Assembly (NCBI GenBank): GCA_027068235.1
Contig: JAMOUE010000299.1
Coordinates: forward strand, 1-7,203
From: Deltaproteobacteria bacterium
GTDB lineage: Bacteria > Desulfobacterota > Dissulfuribacteria > Dissulfuribacterales > QOAL01
DNA: 7,203 nucleotides
Reading direction: 5' to 3'
Of the stretch, positions 1 through 4,502 are shown piece by piece. Each line of letters starts with the position of its first letter. The first letter of the stretch is position 1. Made by a program: the position numbers and the translations under genes. The notes below the pieces were generated by a model. It saw only the letters and a program-made list of their open reading frames with translations. It did not search any database and was not told where the DNA came from.

Positions 1-1469
1 GAACCTCCTTGTGGGAAGAGCAGATTTTCACCCTTTTCTCCATATCCCCCTCCTGCAAGGCCATATGGAGCATATCGTCTCCTTTCAGTCAAAAGAGAAA
101 CCATACACCGAGTAAGGAACTTATACCGCCTGATTATGCCGTCCCCTCCCCTATGCTTCCCTTTTCCACCAGAGCCGTCCCTAAGGCTATACGCCTCAAT
201 CATCATGGGATATGTTTGCTCCAGTGCCTCTACAGGCGTATTCAGTGTGTTGGTCATATGAACCTGCACGCCTGAAAGGCCGTCCGAAACAAAACTTGCC
301 CCCATACCTCCGCCAATAGTTTCATAATAGGTGAACTGGTCTACTGTCTGGTCTGAGGAACCTATTGCAATATTATTCATGGTACCACATCCAGCAGCGG
401 GAATCCTTTTGGGAATGGCCTTGGAAAGGGCGCCAAATACACTATCCACAATACGCTGGGATGTCTCAACATTTCCTGCTGCAACAGGGGCTGGCGGTAA
501 CGGATTCAATAAACATCCCTCAGGGACCTTTATAGTTACAGGCTCAAGGGAACCTGCATTAACAGGATAGCCCTCTCCTACAAGGCAGAAAAAACAGTAG
601 TAAACCGCAGAACGGGTTACACTCTTTGTGGCATTAATGCAACTATTTACCTGTGTGGCAGTACCAGAAAAATCAACATGCGCCTGAGTGCCACTAATCC
701 TTATGCTCACCTTTATAGGTACAGGCTCATCACCTATGCCATCGTCGTCAAGGAAGTCTTCAAATTCATAGATACCATCTGGAATCTCATAAATGGCAGC
801 CTGCATGAACTTTCTTCCATAAGCGGTAAGATGAGGAAGAACCTCCATGAAACGATCCTTGCCAAAACGGTCCAAGGTCTCATTGAGTCTTTGTTGGCCT
901 CTTCGAAGACAGGCTATCTGGGCCCTGATATCTCCTTCCCTCTCCTTCTGATTCCTCATCTTAGATATCAGACTGTGCAAGTAATCCTCAAGTAACCTTC
1001 CTTGCACCACCAAATGGGAAGGAGGGATAAGCACTCCTTCTTCATCTATAGACCTGGAAAGCCCCATGGAGCCTGGAACCTTTGCTCCAACATCTGCATG
1101 ATGGGCACGGGCTGCAACGTAGAAGAGAAGTTCTCTCTCTTTGTCGAATACGCCTGAAATCAAGGTTATGTCTGGAAGATGCGTGCCTCCCTTGAATGGA
1201 TCGTTGGTGATGATTATGTCACCTGGGGCAAGCTCAAATTCATTACGAACCATAGCAATAACATCTGGCATTGCCCCAAGATGAACAGGAATATGCGCTG
1301 CTTGGGCAAGAAGCTTACCATCTCTGTGAAAGATCGAGCAGGAAAAATCCCTTCTTTCCTTTATGTTTGATGAAAAAGCAGACCTTTGCAACACAATACC
1401 CATTTCTTCAGAAATGGCTGTAAGATGCCTATTAACAACCTGTATATCAATAGGGGTAATTCGTGCCAA
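1..1469 (-). CDS. hyuB: Hydantoinase B / oxoprolinase-family subunit (HyuB), C-terminus cut by window edge
   Basis: The visible 489 codons read without a stop from a TTG (1469-1467) to the window edge. Family members of this type are usually somewhat over 500 residues, so only the tail is missing. HyuB normally works with an HyuA ATPase subunit in ATP-dependent ring opening (hydantoins, 5-oxoproline) or in related carboxylases; the substrate cannot be read from sequence. Family hallmarks seen are NDPFKGGTHLPDI around residues 89-101, ARAHHADVGAKVPGSM near 120-135, GGGMGAS at 386-392, GSGGKGKHRGGDG at 432-444, then TERRRYAPYGLAGGG and GENLLFPQGG close to the edge. The TTG start gives MARITPIDIQVVNRHL, and an SD-like GAGGAG lies 7 bases upstream. 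The first in-frame ATG (codon 23) would cut into the conserved N-terminus. No HyuA gene lies between this start and the divergent tRNA, so any partner must be downstream, left of the window, or elsewhere. The family call is firm; the exact reaction is unknown. Confidence 0.93.
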   Translation of the reverse strand, partial: MARITPIDIQVVNRHLTAISEEMGIVLQRSAFSSNIKERRDFSCSIFHRDGKLLAQAAHIPVHLGAMPDVIAMVRNEFELAPGDIIITNDPFKGGTHLPDITLISGVFDKERELLFYVAARAHHADVGAKVPGSMGLSRSIDEEGVLIPPSHLVVQGRLLEDYLHSLISKMRNQKEREGDIRAQIACLRRGQQRLNETLDRFGKDRFMEVLPHLTAYGRKFMQAAIYEIPDGIYEFEDFLDDDGIGDEPVPIKVSIRISGTQAHVDFSGTATQVNSCINATKSVTRSAVYYCFFCLVGEGYPVNAGSLEPVTIKVPEGCLLNPLPPAPVAAGNVETSQRIVDSVFGALSKAIPKRIPAAGCGTMNNIAIGSSDQTVDQFTYYETIGGGMGASFVSDGLSGVQVHMTNTLNTPVEALEQTYPMMIEAYSLRDGSGGKGKHRGGDGIIRRYKFLTRCMVSLLTERRRYAPYGLAGGGYGEKGENLLFPQGG

Positions 1470-1476
1470 TTGCCTT

Positions 1477-1482
1477 CTCCTC
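1477..1482 (-). promoter_or_regulatory. Ribosome binding site deciding the TTG start of hyuB
   Basis: On the minus strand this reads GAGGAG, followed by AAGGCAA and then TTG, a spacing of 7 bases. It is the strongest Shine-Dalgarno sequence in the window. It favours the non-ATG start, because no ATG or GTG in the frame is better placed. Confidence 0.75.
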
Positions 1483-1499
1483 AAGTAAAAGAATAGCTA

Positions 1500-1528
1500 T
1501 TTAAATCAAATACTGGTGTAATTGACAA
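1500..1528 (-). promoter_or_regulatory. Candidate sigma-70-type promoter for hyuB
   Basis: Reading the minus strand, TTGTCA (rc of 1523-1528) is followed after 17 bases by TTTAAA (rc of 1500-1505); a -10 of TTAAAT one base further is equally possible. The -35 matches 5 of 6 consensus bases and the -10 matches 4 of 6. It lies about 30 bases before the hyuB start. Its -35 box overlaps that of the divergent tRNA promoter. This is a motif reading only. Confidence 0.4.
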
Positions 1529-1550
1529 GGCTCTACCAGATGTTTAGGAT
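1522..1550 (+). promoter_or_regulatory. Sigma-70-type promoter for tRNA-Arg
   Basis: A perfect -35 box TTGACA (1522-1527) is followed after exactly 17 bases by TAGGAT (1545-1550), matching 4 of 6 consensus -10 bases. Transcription would begin near 1557, about 20 bases before the mature tRNA 5' end. This fits a short leader removed by RNase P. Confidence 0.7.
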
Positions 1551-1577
1551 AAATGTCCTTCCTAATCATTACCATGT

Positions 1578-1654
<77 letters not shown>

Positions 1655-1754
1655 ACACTTATAGCTACTTCTTACATACAGCTTTGTCTCTAGGCTAACT
1701 AAAAAATACACAAACCACTAAATAATACTTGTGATACAATTGAAATCTCATGCA

Positions 1755-1784
1755 TTTACCAATGAAGTGAAAACTCTTTATAGT
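1755..1784 (+). promoter_or_regulatory. Candidate promoter for the SH3 protein-yacG pair
   Basis: TTTACC (1755-1760, 4 of 6) and TATAGT (1779-1784, 5 of 6) are separated by 18 bases, giving a leader of roughly 80 bases. A second, weaker option nearer the gene is TTGCGG (1807-1812) with TAGATT (1830-1835) at 17 bases. The region is very AT-rich, so chance matches are likely. The rest of the 216 bases between the tRNA and the gene shows no ORF or clear hairpin. Confidence 0.35.
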
Positions 1785-1870
1785 TAATAACTAAAAAAAC
1801 TTTACGTTGCGGAAGTCGTCTATTTAACTTAGATTTTCTAAAAAATTTCATTGTGGAGAAGGCACGGGTA

Positions 1871-2536
1871 ATGAAAAAAAACAAGTTCTTTCTTGCGATG
1901 TCTATCTTGCTGTCTATCTTATGTGTTCAGCAGGTATTTGGTGCATCTTATTACATTGCACCTTCCAGTGAGGTTCCCCTTAGAACGGGTACAAATAACT
2001 CAAAAAAGATTGTGGCCGTATTAAAGGATGGTACCCAAGTTGAAATCTTGAATGAAGAAGGCCCCTGGGCCTACGTACGCACTCGCGGTGGACGAGAAGG
2101 CTGGATATTAAAAAGATATCTGACACAGGAACCGCCTCCACGCAAGCTCGTTGAGAAACTCAAGAAAAAGAACAAGAAACTAATGGAAGACTATAAAAAG
2201 CTCAAGGAAGAACTGGATAGCCTCTCTAAAAATGGCTCCAAATGCACCAAAAAGCTTGCTGCCTGTATCTCAGAGAACCAAAAGTTGACCGATGACTTTG
2301 AGACCCTCAAAAAGGAGTCGGCCAATGTAATACAGACCAAAAAACTTCTGTCTGAGACCCAAAAAAAATTACAGGAAGTAAATGCAGAAAGGATAAAACT
2401 AAAACAGAGATTGAACTCTCTTGAGGCAAATACCAATATAAAGTGGTTTTTGGCAGGTGGAGGGGTGCTGTTGCTTGGCTGGTTACTTGGCATATTCACC
2501 AATAAACGCAGAAGGAGAAGACCAAGCCTGCTTTAA
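1871..2536 (+). CDS. Exported SH3-domain protein with coiled coil and C-terminal membrane anchor (YgiM/TIGR04211-like)
   Basis: A 221-residue protein. Residues 1-25 form a classic signal peptide (MKKNK, hydrophobic core, then VFGA). About 26-80 is a bacterial SH3 domain with VPLRTG, a DGTQVEIL turn, GPWAYVRT and GREGWILKRYL. About 82-186 is a Lys/Glu/Leu-rich coiled coil. Residues 192-209 are a membrane helix rich in Gly and Leu, followed by a basic tail of five arginines that should stay cytoplasmic. This is the architecture of the 'SH3 and anchor domain' family typified by E. coli YgiM, which implies an inner-membrane protein with its SH3 domain in the periplasm, possibly touching peptidoglycan; the function is not established. 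I chose the ATG at 1871 over a GTG at 1853, because AAGG lies 8 bases before it and the signal peptide then begins properly. YacG follows after 18 bases, so the two are probably co-transcribed. Confidence 0.88.
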   Translation: MKKNKFFLAMSILLSILCVQQVFGASYYIAPSSEVPLRTGTNNSKKIVAVLKDGTQVEILNEEGPWAYVRTRGGREGWILKRYLTQEPPPRKLVEKLKKKNKKLMEDYKKLKEELDSLSKNGSKCTKKLAACISENQKLTDDFETLKKESANVIQTKKLLSETQKKLQEVNAERIKLKQRLNSLEANTNIKWFLAGGGVLLLGWLLGIFTNKRRRRRPSLL

Positions 2537-2554
2537 GTTAACGATGAAAACAAT

Positions 2555-2767
2555 ATGAAAAAATCGGTTAAAAAAATAATTCGTCCTTGTCCTAATTGTG
2601 GTAAAGATGTCGATTTTTCTGCCAACTCCTTTAGACCCTTTTGCAGTAAAAGGTGTAAAATGGCAGATTTGGGATCTTGGTTAAAAGAGGAGTATTATAT
2701 TTCTTCTTCATTTGCAGAGATGGACTTTGAAAAGAATATGAAAAGTGAGACTACCTCAAAAAATTAG
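2555..2767 (+). CDS. yacG: YacG-family zinc protein, DNA gyrase inhibitor homolog
   Basis: A 70-residue protein with the whole YacG signature: CPNCGK (Cys12, Cys15), RPFCSKRCK (Cys30, Cys34) and then MADLGSWLKEEYYIS. The four cysteines should bind one zinc ion. E. coli YacG binds the GyrB subunit and inhibits gyrase supercoiling; that role is inferred here from family membership. The length is normal, with an acidic then polar C-terminal tail that is probably flexible. The ATG has no good Shine-Dalgarno sequence (only AT-rich GATGAAAACAAT precedes it), which suggests it depends on translation of the SH3 gene just upstream. In gammaproteobacteria yacG often sits near coaE; that context is absent here. 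A candidate terminator follows the gene. Confidence 0.93.
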   Translation: MKKSVKKIIRPCPNCGKDVDFSANSFRPFCSKRCKMADLGSWLKEEYYISSSFAEMDFEKNMKSETTSKN

Positions 2768-2814
2768 CAATTTAAGGTTAATTTTGTTAAATAATTAAGT
2801 ACACGAAAAATAAT

Positions 2815-2847
2815 CTCAAACATACTGTTTTTGAGGATCATTTTTTT
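2815..2847 (+). terminator. Candidate intrinsic terminator after yacG
   Basis: CTCAAA (2815-2820) can pair with TTTGAG (2830-2835) around a 9-base loop, followed by GATCA and a run of seven T (2841-2847). The stem is short and AT-rich and the T run starts a few bases late, so it would be weak. It separates the yacG unit from the flavoprotein operon. Confidence 0.4.
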
Positions 2848-2879
2848 CATTACCAGCGTAGCCTTTGGATAAAAAACAA

Positions 2880-2918
2880 TTTTTAGAGACAGATTAAAAA
2901 GAGTTTTTAGAGATAGAT
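2880..2918 (+). repeat. Two-copy imperfect direct repeat, period 24, before the flavoprotein gene
   Basis: TTTTTAGAGACAGAT (2880-2894) recurs as TTTTTAGAGATAGAT (2904-2918), 14 of 15 bases identical, with starts 24 bases apart. The second copy ends 15 bases before the ATG at 2934. It could be a regulator site or a chance duplication in AT-rich DNA. I saw no convincing -35/-10 pair in the 166-base gap. Confidence 0.6.
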
Positions 2919-2933
2919 ATAGGCAATAACCTT

Positions 2934-3863
2934 ATGGAATTAGAGAAAAAGGAATTTGATATAATTATACTTGGTTGTGGACCTGCTGGTCTGCAGGCAG
3001 CAATGCATGCTGCCAGGAAGCGCTGCTCGGTCCTAGTCCTTGGAAGGATTGAACAAAGTAGTCTATACAAGGCGCATATAGAAAACTATTGCTGTGTAGA
3101 GGGAGTAAAGTCCGGTAAAGAACTATTGGAAGCCGGGATGCATCAGGCCCAAATGTTTGGAGTAGAGTTTCTTTCAGAGGATGCTGTAAAGACAGAGGCT
3201 AATGGCAAGGAAGGCTTTTTAGTAGAGACCGAGTCTAGCTCGTTTTCATGCCTTTCCCTCATAATGGCAACCGGCGTAAGCAGGAAAGGTCTTGGACTAA
3301 AGGGTGAAAAGGAACTTGTAGGTAAAGGGATAAGTTACTGTGTTGACTGTGACGCCAACTTTTACAGGGGAGCAAGAGTTGCCGTGTATGGGAACGGAAG
3401 TGCTGCTGTTCATGGCGCCATTACTCTAAATGAGATTGCATCAAAGGTGTACTTAATAACAAGTGGTCTGGATATAAGCCAAGGACTTAAAAAGGCGCTT
3501 GATGAAAGCGGTGTGGAGGTATTGCAGCCAAGGAAGATAAAGAAGCTTGTTGGTCAAGATAAACTGGAAGCGGTGGTCCTTGATGACGAAACAAAACTGG
3601 TGGTTGATGGGCTTTTCATAGAACTTGGGGCAAAGGGTGCCATGGAGCTTGCTGCCTTTCTTGGCGTGGAGCTTGATCCTGAAAGATTTACCCATATTGT
3701 TACGGATAAGAATCAGGCTACCAACATCCCTGGCATCTTTGCAGCCGGTGACATATGCGGACTGCCATACCAAATGGCCAAGGCTGTAGGTGAAGGTTGT
3801 ATTGCAGGGCTTTCTGCAGGCTCGTATTGCCAGAAACTAAAGAGGGAGGCTAAGAAGCAATGA
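2934..3863 (+). CDS. Thioredoxin-reductase-like FAD/disulfide oxidoreductase lacking the NADPH phosphate-binding motif
   Basis: A 309-residue protein, the usual length for bacterial thioredoxin reductase, which passes electrons through FAD and a cysteine pair to thioredoxin. It shows the FAD-binding GCGPAG (14-19), the ATG motif near 112, a redox pair SYCVDCD (Cys136, Cys139; the usual form is CATC), and the C-terminal FAD motif GIFAAGD (267-273) followed by CGLPYQMAKAVGEG. The second nucleotide fold has GNGSAA (153-158) in place of the usual GGGNSA. The HRRDxFRA segment that binds the NADPH phosphate is replaced by TSGLDIS from 176. The GGQL stretch near residue 40 is also replaced, and there is a Cys53-Cys54 pair. 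So the donor may be NADH, ferredoxin or another carrier, as known for some atypical reductases. No thioredoxin gene is adjacent. The start is supported by conservation more than by its weak TAGG site. The gene overlaps the next by four bases (ATGA). Confidence 0.88.
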   Translation: MELEKKEFDIIILGCGPAGLQAAMHAARKRCSVLVLGRIEQSSLYKAHIENYCCVEGVKSGKELLEAGMHQAQMFGVEFLSEDAVKTEANGKEGFLVETESSSFSCLSLIMATGVSRKGLGLKGEKELVGKGISYCVDCDANFYRGARVAVYGNGSAAVHGAITLNEIASKVYLITSGLDISQGLKKALDESGVEVLQPRKIKKLVGQDKLEAVVLDDETKLVVDGLFIELGAKGAMELAAFLGVELDPERFTHIVTDKNQATNIPGIFAAGDICGLPYQMAKAVGEGCIAGLSAGSYCQKLKREAKKQ

Positions 3864-4501
3864 TTCTCAAGGAGTTCACAGTGGGCCCCTTACAGGTCAG
3901 GGCCTATATAATTGGATGCAAAGACACCTCAAAGGCCATAATCATAGATCCTGCCGGAAGCGAAGAGCAGCTGGCCTCTAACATTGAAAACCTTGGCCTT
4001 GAACTGATCGCCATAGTAAATACACACGGTCATCCAGATCATACCTGCGGCAACGAGAAAATGAAAATGCTCACTGGAGCCCCTGTGCTCATGCACAAGG
4101 CAGATGATGAGCTCTTCAGAGACCCTGGAATAGTTGCCATGTTCAGGGCATGGGGATTTGACTCTGCTCCGCCTGCAGATGCCTTCTTGGAAGACGGCCA
4201 AAATCTCCAGGTAGGCAACCTCACATTTGAGATAATTCATACGCCTGGCCACTCCCCTGGTTCGGTATGCATTTACGGGCACGGTATTGTGGTTACAGGA
4301 GATACCCTTTTCATAGACGCCATTGGCAGAACAGATCTGCCAGGAGGAGACTACAATCTTCTCATGGAGTCCCTGAAGAATAGAATTATACCACTTCCAG
4401 ACGAAACCATCGTACTGCCAGGCCATGACTACGGCCCAAAACCCACAGACACCCTTGGAGGCCAAAAGAGGACTAATCCATATCTCAGCCAGCTCCTTTG
4501 A
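3860..4501 (+). CDS. Metallo-beta-lactamase-fold hydrolase, glyoxalase II-like
   Basis: A 213-residue protein with the complete metal site of the family: THGHPDH (His56, His58, Asp60, His61), TPGHSPGS (His131), TGDTLF (Asp148) and LPGHDYG (His189). This implies a two-metal centre. Family members near glyoxalase II cleave thioesters such as S-lactoylglutathione. The GRTD motif (157-160) is also seen in persulfide dioxygenases of the ETHE1 group, which use one iron. The short C-terminus (GPKPTDT, then RTNPYL) resembles compact YcbL-type hydrolases rather than full glyoxalase II, which has an extra helical glutathione-binding domain. The substrate is therefore open. Its ATG overlaps the stop of the flavoprotein gene, which points to translational coupling and perhaps a shared thiol-related role. 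The fold and metal site are certain; the reaction is not. Confidence 0.9.
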   Translation: MILKEFTVGPLQVRAYIIGCKDTSKAIIIDPAGSEEQLASNIENLGLELIAIVNTHGHPDHTCGNEKMKMLTGAPVLMHKADDELFRDPGIVAMFRAWGFDSAPPADAFLEDGQNLQVGNLTFEIIHTPGHSPGSVCIYGHGIVVTGDTLFIDAIGRTDLPGGDYNLLMESLKNRIIPLPDETIVLPGHDYGPKPTDTLGGQKRTNPYLSQLL

Positions 4502-4502
4502 T

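Noticed and set aside
28..50. Apparent frameshift and early stop near the C-terminal end of hyuB
   Set aside because: A recount of the five-C run at 46-50 restores the frame. The reading continues as GGGYGEKGENLLFPQGG to the window edge without a stop.
9..1370. Four plus-strand open frames of 63-105 codons opposite hyuB
   Set aside because: All are antisense to a well-conserved family protein and show no domains or ribosome sites.
1660..1705. Possible terminator after the tRNA (TAGC...GCTA before a run of A)
   Set aside because: The stem is only four to five bases with a loop over 20 bases, and the following run is A rather than T on the coding strand.
1853..1870. GTG at 1853 as start of the SH3 protein
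   Set aside because: No ribosome site precedes it, and it would add six residues in front of a signal peptide that begins properly at ATG 1871. The bases there include the AAGG site that serves the ATG.
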